DNA of 32,257 nucleotides from Cellulomonas gelida (GTDB lineage Bacteria; Actinomycetota; Actinomycetes; Actinomycetales; Cellulomonadaceae). The notes under the pieces are model-generated. The model searched no databases. It was not told the DNA's origin and was given only the letters and a program-made list of their open reading frames with translations. The position numbers were made by a program, and so were the translations under genes. Positions 15,047 through 22,251 of this stretch are shown piece by piece. Each line of letters begins with the position of its first letter. The first letter of the stretch is position 1. The DNA lies in the NCBI RefSeq assembly GCF_006538725.1, contig NZ_BJLQ01000038.1, positions 1 through 32,257 on the forward strand, read 5' to 3'.

Positions 15047-15454
15047 TCAGCGGTGGGGTGGCGGGGCGTCGCTCGTCGGGTGGCGGCGTTCGATGACGCG
15101 GCAGAAGTGGGCGTTGGTGAACAGGGCGGCGGCGCCGACGAGCAGCACGAGCGAGAACGCGAGCATGAACGCCGCCCGCCACGCCTCGTCGGCGCCCAGC
15201 GCGAACGCGAGCGGCGGCAGCGCGAGGAGCACGAACACGATCCCGAAGGCGAGGTAGAGGCCGCTCCCGCCGCGGCCTCCCCACCAGACCCCGGCCCACC
15301 GGATCCGCTCGACGGGTGCCGGCACGGCCGCGCCCGGCGATGTGGCGGGACGCACCGCGTCGGACCAGCGGGTGCCGTCCCACCACCGCTCGGTGCCGGG
15401 GTGGTCGCCCGGGTACCAACCGGCGGGCGGCGGCGGTGCGGGTGGGTGGGTCAC
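15047..15454 (-). CDS. DUF2510 membrane protein, last gene of the WXG100 operon
   Basis: The product is 135 residues. An N-terminal DUF2510 motif (P-P-A-G-W-Y-P-G, then R-W-W-D-G-T-R-W-S, residues about 8-33) is followed by two hydrophobic helices at about 68-87 and 96-117 and a short polar tail. DUF2510 is a small Trp-rich module common at the ends of actinobacterial membrane proteins; its ligand is unknown. GTG 15454 overlaps the preceding stop by 4 bp (GTGA), tying it to the ESX-type operon. A function in the secretion process is guilt by association only. Confidence 0.75.
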   Translation of the reverse strand: MTHPPAPPPPAGWYPGDHPGTERWWDGTRWSDAVRPATSPGAAVPAPVERIRWAGVWWGGRGGSGLYLAFGIVFVLLALPPLAFALGADEAWRAAFMLAFSLVLLVGAAALFTNAHFCRVIERRHPTSDAPPPHR

Positions 15455-16224
15455 GTCGCGAACGCCGAGGTCGGCCACGCGAGCGCGGGGGTGTCGGACA
15501 GGCGCTCGGCGTTCTCGGCGTTGTGCGCGGACGCGCCGGTGAACGCGGAGATGAGCGAGTAGATCCCGACGATGAGACTGAGCACCGCCACGATGAGGCC
15601 GATCACCGCGCCGATGCCGAACGTCTCGACCGCGGTGAGGATCGCGAGCACCAGCCCCGCGACGCACAGCGCGAACGAGATGTACGCGATCTCCAGCTCG
15701 TCGAAGAACTCCTCGATGTCGGTCGCGAGCGAGTTCAGCGCGTCGCGCAGGCCGCGGGCGACGTCGTCGATCGAGCCGACGGCTGCCTTCTGCTCGGCGA
15801 GCGCGGTCTGGTACTGGTCGGTCGCGAGCGAGTCCCACCGGTCGCGGCTGTGCGCGTCGAGGTTGGCGGCGACCATGTCGGCGTCGAGTGCGGTGGCGCG
15901 CGCGAGCACGTCGGTGTCGAGCCGGCTGGCGGCGGCGCGCAGCGAGCTGGGGCGCCCGACGGATCGCGCGAGGAGCCGGAACTGGTCGAGCGCGTCGTAG
16001 ATGGTCTCGGCGCACTCGCGGACGGCTTCGAGGATCAGCTTGCGCAGGAGCGCCTTGACCGGCTCGGGCAGCGGCACGGACACGGGCCAGCCGACGCGCA
16101 CCGCGTCGAGCGCCCGGTCGACGAGCCCGGGCGCGGCGGCCACGTTGCTGCGCACCTGCTTCTCGATCCGGTCGCAGCCGACGCGGATCAGGTCCGCGAC
16201 CTGCTCGGCGGATGGTCCGAACAT
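15451..16224 (-). CDS. Membrane protein with WXG100-like helical N-terminus
   Basis: The protein is 257 residues. Residues 1-180 are predicted long helices without a signal peptide, reminiscent of the helical hairpins in WXG100/LXG proteins. Two strongly hydrophobic helices follow at about 186-207 and 215-237, then a short tail. ATG 16224 has GGAGGT 6 nt upstream, clearly deciding the start; the open frame continues upstream but runs into the preceding gene. It is the fourth gene of the operon, only 4 nt after the 103-residue protein. It could be a membrane-targeted effector or a structural partner of the two small substrates. No toxin motif is recognised. Confidence 0.65.
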   Translation of the reverse strand: MFGPSAEQVADLIRVGCDRIEKQVRSNVAAAPGLVDRALDAVRVGWPVSVPLPEPVKALLRKLILEAVRECAETIYDALDQFRLLARSVGRPSSLRAAASRLDTDVLARATALDADMVAANLDAHSRDRWDSLATDQYQTALAEQKAAVGSIDDVARGLRDALNSLATDIEEFFDELEIAYISFALCVAGLVLAILTAVETFGIGAVIGLIVAVLSLIVGIYSLISAFTGASAHNAENAERLSDTPALAWPTSAFAT

Positions 16225-16228
16225 GGGG

Positions 16229-16540
16229 CTACCTCCGGAACGACTGGACGACGTCGCTCTCGACGTCCTCGTAGAGACCGGCGACGGTCGTGAGCGTGGT
16301 GGCGATCCCGTCGAGCACACCCGCGCCGGTCGCGACCTGGTCGGCGAGGCCCGCGGCGATCGACGCGTACGCGGCACGCACCTGGTCGGCGCCGGGCAGG
16401 AGGGAGAACGCCAGCGGGTCGAGGTCGGTGCCGACGGTCGGTACGGCAGCGGCCATGTCGCCCAGGCGGTCCTGCCAGCCGCGCCACACCGACACGTCGG
16501 AGCGCAGCGCCGCGGTGTCGACGGAGAACTCGTCCGCCAT
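16229..16540 (-). CDS. Small helical ESX-type secreted protein (WXG100 superfamily-like)
   Basis: This 103-residue protein consists of two long helices and lacks cysteines and a signal peptide. W19-R-G21 occurs in the first helix rather than in the central turn, so it is not a canonical WXG100. The C-terminus has Y90-x3-E94, which fits the YxxxD/E type VII secretion signal. ATG 16540 shares one base with the TGA of the upstream gene (TGATG) and has GGGAGG 6 nt upstream. With the WXG100 gene two positions upstream it may form a heterodimer, like EsxA/EsxB or PE/PPE pairs. That pairing is inferred from synteny and size. Confidence 0.7.
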   Translation of the reverse strand: MADEFSVDTAALRSDVSVWRGWQDRLGDMAAAVPTVGTDLDPLAFSLLPGADQVRAAYASIAAGLADQVATGAGVLDGIATTLTTVAGLYEDVESDVVQSFRR

Positions 16541-17100
16541 CAGGGCCTCCCGGGTCTCGCCGAGGCGGTGACGGCCTCGTTGACGGTGCGCCGCACCTCG
16601 TCGGCCACGCCCTCGCGCGACGTGGACGTCAGCCACGCGTGGTCGCAACGGACGCGCCGCACGAACCCGGACTGCGCGCTCACCTCGACAGTGTTGTGCG
16701 CGTTGCGGTGCGCCGCGGGCTGCGTGCTCGGGTCGTGCCCTGCGAAGAGCTGCTCGAGGATGCGACCGAGGTCGAGCTCGCCCGCCCGGGCGGCGGCCCG
16801 GAACCCGGCCTGCAGTTGCGCGGGGTCGGGTGTGGGGCGGCGTCGCGCGGCGTCGGCGATCGCGAGGCCGATCTCGTGCTCGAGCTCTGCGGCGGGCAGG
16901 TCCTGCTCGATGATCAGCTCGACCAGCAGGCCGTCGCCGTCCATCTCGGCGCGCACCGCGTGGGCCTGCTGCGGCGGCACGAGCGCGTCGATCTGGCTCT
17001 GGATGTCCCGCAGTCGCGCGATCGAGGCCTCAGCCCGCTGCGTGAACCCCTCGAGCCCGGCGCGGATGTCGGGTGCCGGCCCGCCTGCGGGGTCGCTCAT
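16540..17100 (-). CDS. YbaB/EbfC-like protein, apparently duplicated, in ESX context
   Basis: The protein has 186 residues. An N-terminal helix (E-G-F-T-Q-R-A-E-A-S-I-A-R-L-R-D-I) leads into a strand-strand-helix unit V-R-A-E-M-D-G-D-G-L-L-V-E-L. A second similar unit appears near the C-terminus (V-E-V-S-A-Q-S-G-F-V-R-R-V then D-E-V-R-R-T-V-N-E-A-V). YbaB-family proteins bind DNA in other bacteria, but versions next to WXG100 genes are frequent in actinobacteria and may act as chaperones; EspG-like behaviour is speculation. ATG 17100 shares one base with the upstream TGA (TGATG). The second unit begins after a His/Asn-rich linker. Confidence 0.65.
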   Translation of the reverse strand: MSDPAGGPAPDIRAGLEGFTQRAEASIARLRDIQSQIDALVPPQQAHAVRAEMDGDGLLVELIIEQDLPAAELEHEIGLAIADAARRRPTPDPAQLQAGFRAAARAGELDLGRILEQLFAGHDPSTQPAAHRNAHNTVEVSAQSGFVRRVRCDHAWLTSTSREGVADEVRRTVNEAVTASARPGRP

Positions 17101-17387
17101 CAGGAGCACCTCTCGACGACGGCTGCCTCGGTCCGCGTGTAGGCGACCGACGCGCGGTGCAGCAGGTCGGCGATGGCCCTCAGGTTCGCCGCCATGCGGG
17201 ACATGTCCCCGTTCCACGAGCGGTACGCGGACTGGAACGCGTCCGACGCGGCCCCCGTCCACTGCGCCGACAACGACTGGAGGTCGACGGTGAGCGTGTC
17301 GAGGGAGGTCTCGACGTTCGTGACGCTCGCGCGGATGTCGGCGACCGCCGAATCCAGCTCGTCGGGATCGACCTTCAGCTCGGACAT
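17100..17387 (-). CDS. WXG100 family type VII secretion substrate
   Basis: This is a 95-residue protein with the classical layout: helix, W43-T-G45 turn, helix. The C-terminal secretion signal Y83-T-R-T-E87 matches YxxxD/E. Substrates of this family leave the cell through ESX/T7SS as helical-hairpin dimers. The product is the first of a five-gene operon. No EccB, EccC, EccD, EccE or MycP gene is in the window, so the machinery must be elsewhere. ATG 17387 follows TACGCT by 6 nt without an RBS, suggesting leaderless translation. Family call is strong. Confidence 0.9.
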   Translation of the reverse strand: MSELKVDPDELDSAVADIRASVTNVETSLDTLTVDLQSLSAQWTGAASDAFQSAYRSWNGDMSRMAANLRAIADLLHRASVAYTRTEAAVVERCS

Positions 17388-17393
17388 GCGGGC

Positions 17394-17399
17394 AGCGTA
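17394..17399 (-). promoter_or_regulatory. -10 hexamer of the WXG100 operon
   Basis: TACGCT on the minus strand ends 6 nt before ATG 17387. Transcription would begin at the start codon. No RBS is present between them. Confidence 0.5.
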
Positions 17400-17567
17400 G
17401 CGGGGGTCTTCGCCCAGTTCGCCCCGTTCGCCACGGTCCGGGACACGGTCGCGAGCCGCCTGCGCTAGGTGGTCCACCGGTGGCGCACGAGGGCGGTCTC
17501 GACGAACCTGCGCACCCGAGCGCGTGGAGAACGCGCCGAATGTCGCGAATGCCCCTAGCCTCGGGCC

Positions 17568-17828
17568 ATGCTCATCATCGGCATCATCCTGTTCGGAATG
17601 CTGGTCGGTGCGGCTGCCCAGCTGATCCTCGGCAAGGGTTCGCGCGGCATCGACTGGACGATGGCGATCGTGGCGGGGCTCGTCGGGTCGTTCGTCGGCG
17701 GGCTGCTCGTGAGCCTGCTGGCCGGCGACGGTCTCGAGCTGCGACCGAGCGGCATCATCGGCTCGATCGTCGGCGCGATCCTCGTGACGCTCGTCTGGCG
17801 CGCGGCCGCGTCCCGCTCGAAGCGCTGA
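17568..17828 (+). CDS. GlsB/YeaQ/YmgE family small membrane protein
   Basis: The product is 86 residues with three hydrophobic helices (about 2-18, 29-50 and 58-76) and the glycine-rich G-M-L-V-G-A-A-A-Q-L-I-L-G-K and G-I-I-G-S-I-V-G-A motifs of the transglycosylase-associated protein family. The family is linked to envelope stress in several bacteria, but its biochemical role is unknown. ATG 17568 follows TAGCCT (17556-17561) by 6 nt with no RBS, so it is probably leaderless and transcribed alone. It is divergent from the WXG100 operon. Confidence 0.88.
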   Translation: MLIIGIILFGMLVGAAAQLILGKGSRGIDWTMAIVAGLVGSFVGGLLVSLLAGDGLELRPSGIIGSIVGAILVTLVWRAAASRSKR

Positions 17829-17843
17829 CCCGCCGGGGGCGCG

Positions 17844-17859
17844 TGAGCGGTCCCGCTCA
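17844..17859. terminator. Short hairpin between convergent genes
   Basis: TGAGCGG-TC-CCGCTCA forms a 7-bp inverted repeat just after the GlsB-like gene and just before the end of the small minus-strand gene at 17874. It has no T-tract. It may act as a weak bidirectional terminator. Confidence 0.4.
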
Positions 17860-17873
17860 GCGGCAGGTGGTCG

Positions 17874-18086
17874 TCAGCGGTGGACGCTCGGGCCCGTGGC
17901 GGGTGGCTCGTCGGGGGTGGCCCAACCCGTCGCCTCGAGAGGCGAGCGCCCCGGCACCAGGCGCTGTGCCAACGACGGCAGGTGGATCGTCGGAGGAGTC
18001 GCGGGCGCAACGCCGAGCGCGACCGCGAGGGACTGCGCGCCGAACTGCATGGCGGCTCCGTCGGCGAGCTCGCGGGTGCTGGACAT
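17874..18086 (-). CDS. Small protein of unknown function
   Basis: The product is 70 residues. ATG 18086 has GAGGAG about 8 nt upstream, which is the main support for its being real. The N-terminal third (R-E-L-A-D-G-A-A-M-Q-F-G-A-Q-S-L-A-V-A-L) could form one amphipathic helix. The rest is Pro/Thr/Ala-rich and without cysteine, ending P-P-A-T-G-P-S-V-H-R. It has no signal peptide and no recognised family. Its size, leader-like helix and proline-rich tail would suit a RiPP precursor, but no maturation enzyme lies beside it. The interval 18087-18283 contains only its upstream region and the promoter of the lipoprotein gene. Confidence 0.45.
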   Translation of the reverse strand: MSSTRELADGAAMQFGAQSLAVALGVAPATPPTIHLPSLAQRLVPGRSPLEATGWATPDEPPATGPSVHR

Positions 18087-18283
18087 CGGGTGGCTCCTCG
18101 GCGATCAGGGACGCCGGGTGCTGAGGGGGCGCCGCACTGCTTGTCCTATCGACAGGAGCGCCGGAGGGTGTGAGGGATACCCGGATGCGACGTTCCTGGG
18201 CGCTGCGAGCGCCGGTGCCTCGTTGTCCACAAGCGTGAGACGACGGGTGATGGGGCATGTCCGATCTGGGTAGGTTCGGCGCC

Positions 18284-18913
18284 ATGCGCCACCCGAAGCT
18301 CGTCGCGGCCGTCACGCTCGCCGGTGCCCTCGTTGTCATCGCCGGCTGCGACAGCAGCACGCCGACCGCGGACCCGACGACGGCAAGGCCATCGGCAACC
18401 GTCTCCGCGTCCCCCGAACGCCCGCCGACACCCGCCACCTCGCCGACGCCCGACATCGAGGAGTTCGACGCGACGACCCCGCCCGAGCGCCCCTCCGGCC
18501 TCGATGGACCACCCTCAGAGGAGACGGCGGCCCAGGTCGGGGTGTTCTACATCTCGCTGCTCCCGTACGTCTTCGCTACAGGAGATCGCGAGGACTGGGA
18601 CGGGCTCGCAACTGCCAACTGCACGTGGTGCGCCAAGGTCAGCGCGTTCGTCCGAGACGAGCAGTCGGCTGGCAAGTACCGCGTCGGAGGGGAGATCGAG
18701 GTCGTCGACGTCCAGGGCTTCGACAACGGCGATGGCAAGTACCTCGCGGTCGTGCGGGTGAGCGAGCAGCCGTCGAAGGTCCTTGATGCGAGCGGGAAGG
18801 TGGTCGAGGAGTACGAGGCACCACAGGAAGCGAAGATGCAGGTCGGCTTGTTGTGGACCGGCGACAGCTGGGCTGTCGATGGTGTCGCGGTCGACACAGA
18901 GGGATCTTCGTGA
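18284..18913 (+). CDS. Lipoprotein, DUF6318-like
   Basis: The protein is 209 residues. A lipoprotein signal peptide (1-21) ends in the lipobox V-I-A-G-C22, followed by a Ser/Thr/Pro-rich linker (23-70) that should span the cell wall. The folded part begins P-P-E-R-P-S-G-L-D-G-P and contains A-T-G-D-x-x-D-W and C113-T-W-C116, the conserved pattern I associate with DUF6318. Function is unknown. ATG 18284 follows TAGGTT (18271-18276) by 7 nt, so it is probably leaderless. The next gene, for a secreted protein, overlaps its stop by 4 bp, so the two are likely partners at the cell surface. Confidence 0.8.
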   Translation: MRHPKLVAAVTLAGALVVIAGCDSSTPTADPTTARPSATVSASPERPPTPATSPTPDIEEFDATTPPERPSGLDGPPSEETAAQVGVFYISLLPYVFATGDREDWDGLATANCTWCAKVSAFVRDEQSAGKYRVGGEIEVVDVQGFDNGDGKYLAVVRVSEQPSKVLDASGKVVEEYEAPQEAKMQVGLLWTGDSWAVDGVAVDTEGSS

Positions 18914-19761
18914 GCCGACGCGCGAGCGTCGCCTTGGTCGCAGCAGGCTGCGTCGTGGCGGCGGTCATCACCGCGTCCCCTGTGCACGCGCGCGACGACA
19001 CCCTTGGCGGTCGCGGGATCGAAGTTGGCGGTGGCGGAGACGACGAGTACCGGATCGACGCGTGGTCCGCTGAGTACGAGTACCGACTGAGCCAACGACT
19101 GAGGCCTGAGCAGCGCGAGTTCGACTACGTGCGGACCCCGGAGTGCAAGTGGCCGGGCGGTTCCGATGCTCCGTGCCCGCAGATCTACCCGGGCCTGCCG
19201 CCGCTCTCGCTCGCGTGCGAGGACGGAGTGCCGATCGCTCCGTTGTGGAGAACCAGAGTCGACAACCCCGGTGCCGGGTGGCACCTGCGCGCCGACTGGG
19301 CATGTCCCGAAGACCTCCTGCCGCCGTTCACCGCTGAGGACTTACGTGCGCTCAAGATCGCGCCGCTCAAGGTCAACCACCAGCCCGCTGACGGCCCGAT
19401 GCTGATCTCGAAGCCCGTCATCGTCTTCGCGGAGCCTGACGACCGCGAGTTCCACGTCGTGCTGTTCGGCATGTGGGGGGTCGACGTCGTCGTCTCGCCC
19501 CAGCAGTACACCTGGGAGTTCGGCGACGGCCAGACGTTGACGACCACCGAGCCCGGCCGGCCGTACCCAGCGTTCGACCTCACCCACGAGTACGACGAGG
19601 TAGGCACCGCGCAGATCGCGCTCACCACGACCTGGAGCGCGAAGTACCGAGTCGACACCGATCCGCGTCAGCGGTGGCGGGACGCCAACGGCATCGCGGT
19701 CACTGTGGACAGGGGCGTCGAGTTCGAGGTGATCGAGCTTCGGTCAAAGCTGGTCGACTGA
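18910..19761 (+). CDS. Secreted protein with PKD-like domain
   Basis: The protein has 283 residues. A Sec signal peptide covers about 1-27 (ending P-V-H-A). The mature part has four cysteines between about residues 80 and 140 that could form two disulfides. A C-terminal PKD-like domain runs Y-T-W-E-F-G-D-G-Q-T-L, P-A-F-D-L-T-H-E-Y-D-E-V-G-T-A. GTG 18910 overlaps the lipoprotein stop (GTGA). A TTA leucine codon occurs at 19342-19344, very rare in such GC-rich DNA. Codon use here is less GC-biased than in the core genes of the window. Function unknown; probably a surface or extracellular partner of the lipoprotein. Confidence 0.75.
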   Translation: MSRRASVALVAAGCVVAAVITASPVHARDDTLGGRGIEVGGGGDDEYRIDAWSAEYEYRLSQRLRPEQREFDYVRTPECKWPGGSDAPCPQIYPGLPPLSLACEDGVPIAPLWRTRVDNPGAGWHLRADWACPEDLLPPFTAEDLRALKIAPLKVNHQPADGPMLISKPVIVFAEPDDREFHVVLFGMWGVDVVVSPQQYTWEFGDGQTLTTTEPGRPYPAFDLTHEYDEVGTAQIALTTTWSAKYRVDTDPRQRWRDANGIAVTVDRGVEFEVIELRSKLVD

Positions 19762-20058
19762 TCGGGCAGGCCGTGCGGGCGGCTTCTCGGCGAGCGGCGA
19801 ACGAGAGGTCAGCGGGTGCGGTGAGTCTCGAAGTGCTCGTCCGCCGCGTATCCCGACGGTCCGCCGTCCCAGGGTGGGATCTCGGCTCGCCTCTTTCCCC
19901 GGGATGGGCGGCCGTCCACCGTCGCGGGGGTACTACCGACACCGAGCGGGGTGTGCGGGGCGCGCGCCGTCTGTGATGAGCAGTCCGCGCTCCTCCGCCT
20001 TGAAGTGAGGAGCCCGACGCCCTCGGTGGGCCGCGCGTCGGGAGAACTTGTCTCGTCC
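19762..20058. other. Intergenic stretch with one doubtful tiny ORF
   Basis: No well-supported gene lies here. On the minus strand a GTG at 19919 opens 36 codons to TGA at 19809; the peptide reads A-E-I-P-P-W-D-G-G-P-S-G-Y-A-A-D-E-H-F-E and looks more protein-like than its surroundings. TAGTAC lies about 10 nt upstream of the GTG, but no RBS is seen. It could be a small protein, a gene remnant, or chance. The stretch separates the convergent secreted-protein and toxin genes, and no strong terminator hairpin was found in it. Confidence 0.25.
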
Positions 20059-20457
20059 TTAGCCATCGGCGAGGCGCAACGGGCGTACGCCAGCCTCACC
20101 GAGCGCCACCGCCCACGGGCCAGGCCCGCGCTTGACCATCTCGCGCTGGAGCCGAGTCTCGTGGCGGAGGAACAGTTCAAGCTGCTCGTGCGGTCCCAGG
20201 TCCCGCTTCGCCCCGATCCACACCGACCTGATGCCGAACTCGCGGTACGCGTTGAGCTCGGCGGGACGGGTCCGGATCCGCTTGTCCCGCGTGATCACCA
20301 CCAGGTCCCGTGCTGCGATCACGGGCATCCAGTCGAGGTCGAGAGTCCCGAGCGGGACCTCAGGAAGCGACGGGTGCCCTGGATAGACGACGTCATCGCG
20401 CCCGCTGCGACGCAGGAGCTTGCCGAGCCCGAGCGTGTTCTCGTCGGCGAAGTACAC
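20059..20457 (-). CDS. PIN-like toxin, VapC45 type
   Basis: The product is 132 residues, beginning Y-F-A-D-E-N, the acidic first strand of PIN-like (VapC45-type) ribonucleases. Further acidic residues are in D-L-D-W and V-V-I-T-R-D-K-R-I, the usual second and third catalytic positions of the fold. It is predicted to cleave RNA when not held by its antitoxin. It starts at GTG 20457, 11 nt after the antitoxin stop. Termination is by TAA, unusual in this window, and codon use is less GC-biased than elsewhere. Order antitoxin then toxin matches Rv2018-Rv2019 of M. tuberculosis. Confidence 0.8.
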   Translation of the reverse strand: MYFADENTLGLGKLLRRSGRDDVVYPGHPSLPEVPLGTLDLDWMPVIAARDLVVITRDKRIRTRPAELNAYREFGIRSVWIGAKRDLGPHEQLELFLRHETRLQREMVKRGPGPWAVALGEAGVRPLRLADG

Positions 20458-20468
20458 CTCAGCGTCCG

Positions 20469-21146
20469 TCAGGCCGCCTGGTCGCCGACGATCATCTCGA
20501 ACCGCAGCGCCGCATCCACCTGGTCGTTGGTGAGGTCGAACAGGTCGGCGATGTCCTCGCGGCTCGTGCCAGCGCGGTAGGCCTCCGCGATCGTGTCGGT
20601 GCGGACGTTCCGTACCGCGGGTTGCCCGAACGCTCGCCGCGCGTCCATGAACACGTCCGGTGTGCGCGCCTCAGGGCGGAGCCGGCTGACGACGCCGTCC
20701 TCGTAGTCGACGGCCGCGCGGAATCGTTCGGTGGTCTCGGTGAGCACGAACTGGTTGTTCCGCACGACGACGAGTCGAAGCCGGCTGTCGAGGCCGACCT
20801 CCTCCTCGACGTAGCGCACCAGCTCGCGGCCCTCGACATCGAGGAGCGTGTGCGAGTGGGCGAGCGGGTAGGGGCCGAACTCGGCCCGGAGCCGCACGAT
20901 CGCCGGCCGCATCCGCTGCACAGGTACGTCGCGGCTGCGGAACTCGGCGAGCAGTCGGGCCTCGACCATCTCACCCCAGGTGACGCTGTCCGCACCGGTG
21001 GGCTCGGCCCGCAGGACGGGCTCGTAGAAGTGCCCGCCACGGGTGTAGCCCTCGAGCCAACGGCGGGCGGTGCCCGTGTGGACGCCGACGAGTCGATCGA
21101 CGTCCGCGTAGGAGTAGATCGCCCTGTCCAGCAGCGAGGTGGCCAT
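20469..21146 (-). CDS. VapB45-type antitoxin with C-terminal DUF433
   Basis: The protein has 225 residues. The N-terminal region (Y-S-Y-A-D-V-D-R-L-V-G-V-H-T-G-T-A-R-R-W-L) is a MerR-like HTH that should bind its own promoter. The C-terminus carries a DUF433 segment: R-R-A-F-G-Q-P-A-V-R-N-V-R-T-D-T-I-A-E-A-Y-R-A-G-T-S-type text followed by D-L-F-D-L-T-N-D-Q-V-D-A-A-L-R-F-E, itself an HTH-like fold. Length fits Rv2018. ATG 21146 has GGAAGGA about 8 nt upstream. It should neutralise the PIN-like toxin and repress the pair. Confidence 0.8.
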   Translation of the reverse strand: MATSLLDRAIYSYADVDRLVGVHTGTARRWLEGYTRGGHFYEPVLRAEPTGADSVTWGEMVEARLLAEFRSRDVPVQRMRPAIVRLRAEFGPYPLAHSHTLLDVEGRELVRYVEEEVGLDSRLRLVVVRNNQFVLTETTERFRAAVDYEDGVVSRLRPEARTPDVFMDARRAFGQPAVRNVRTDTIAEAYRAGTSREDIADLFDLTNDQVDAALRFEMIVGDQAA

Positions 21147-21212
21147 GCGCGCATCCTTCCACGGCCTGCTGGCGCGCGGTGGTTCCCTCCGTAGCGGCGC
21201 GCTGCGCCTGCG

Positions 21213-22202
21213 TCACAGGGGCGGTGTGAGCTGCTGGCCTTGCGAGGCGATCGTCGAGCCGAGCGACGCCGGTGGGCCGTCGTCGCCCCACATGTAGTTG
21301 GACAGCGCGATCAGGAGGAGTGCGGGCCAGATCGCGAGGGCTGCCCGAGAGCGGGAACCGAGGAACGCGAACCGACGTCCGCTGATCGTCGTCCACAGTG
21401 CGCCCACGAGGAGCGCCATGCTCGTCAGTGCAACGACGCCCGCTGGACCGGCAGTCGAGCCGAGCGCGGCGGCGGCCGCTAGCAGTACGTAGCCAGCGAG
21501 ACCTGCAGGGCGTCGTGGTGTCGCCCGCGTGCTCGGGCGACGCTCGCTGGTCGGAGCAGGAGCGTCCGCTCGCCTTGCGCGCGGCTGGTTGGAGCTGAGG
21601 TCCTGTGCCAAGAACCGGGCGATGTCAGCGACCTCGAGCACCGTCAGTCGCGGTGGCATCGCGAGCAGGTGCTCGGGTAGCTGCCAGCGACCACACACGA
21701 AGACACCGTTGACCACGGTGACGGGCTGGTCCTCCTGGCCCGCGAGACACATCACGCCGCGCACCGCAGACCGGTGCTGTGGCATGAGGAGCGCGGCCAC
21801 TGCAGCCGTCGCTTGATTGACGCCCTCGAGTGCCGACGCTCGGCCATACCCATTCTGTCGAACTGCCTCATGAGTCACGCGCACGTCTCCGGACCAGTTC
21901 TTCGCGTCGACGACGAACACGCCGCCAGGACCGATGGCGATGTGATCGATGTTCGCCTGCCGACGGCCCGGCCAACGCACGTCGTGGAGCATCGTCCAGC
22001 CGTAGCGTTCGAGGCGCCCGAGCGACTCTGCGACGCGTCGCTCGCCCTCGGCGCCCGCGGCCCACGCCCGCTGGTCGCGGCGGAGTCGTTCGAGCGCGGC
22101 CTCGTCCACCGCGCCACCGCGCTCTCGCTCCGCGCGGAGCTGCGCAGCGCGCCGTGCGCGCCGTGAGGCCTGCTCCTCGGCGCCTCGACCTGCGACGTCC
22201 AT
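21213..22202 (-). CDS. NERD-domain nuclease-related membrane protein
   Basis: The protein is 329 residues. A basic, helical start (1-45) precedes a NERD domain (about 50-175) with G-A-E-G-E-R-R-V-A-E-S-L, then N-I-D-H-I-A-I-G-P-G-G-V-F-V-V-D-A-K-N-W, the restriction-endonuclease-like core in which D and the D-A-K motif are the expected catalytic residues. After a Pro/Arg-rich linker come three hydrophobic helices (about 240-260, 262-280 and 300-318). The membrane-anchored nuclease layout recurs in plasmids and accessory regions; the substrate is unknown. ATG 22202 was chosen because the longer frame would overlap the divergent-strand neighbour's end and lacks an RBS. GATACA lies 6 nt upstream. 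A defence role is possible but unproven. Confidence 0.8.
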   Translation of the reverse strand: MDVAGRGAEEQASRRARRAAQLRAERERGGAVDEAALERLRRDQRAWAAGAEGERRVAESLGRLERYGWTMLHDVRWPGRRQANIDHIAIGPGGVFVVDAKNWSGDVRVTHEAVRQNGYGRASALEGVNQATAAVAALLMPQHRSAVRGVMCLAGQEDQPVTVVNGVFVCGRWQLPEHLLAMPPRLTVLEVADIARFLAQDLSSNQPRARRADAPAPTSERRPSTRATPRRPAGLAGYVLLAAAAALGSTAGPAGVVALTSMALLVGALWTTISGRRFAFLGSRSRAALAIWPALLLIALSNYMWGDDGPPASLGSTIASQGQQLTPPL

Positions 22203-22251
22203 GGTCGATGTATCGGCGGTTGCCCGTCCTGTCTGGAGCCGCGTCGGTCGC

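Noticed and set aside
17857..18456. 200-codon minus-strand frame overlapping the small protein and the lipoprotein start
   Set aside because: It runs antisense through the lipoprotein signal peptide and linker and lacks an RBS; the 70-residue frame with GAGGAG is the better candidate.
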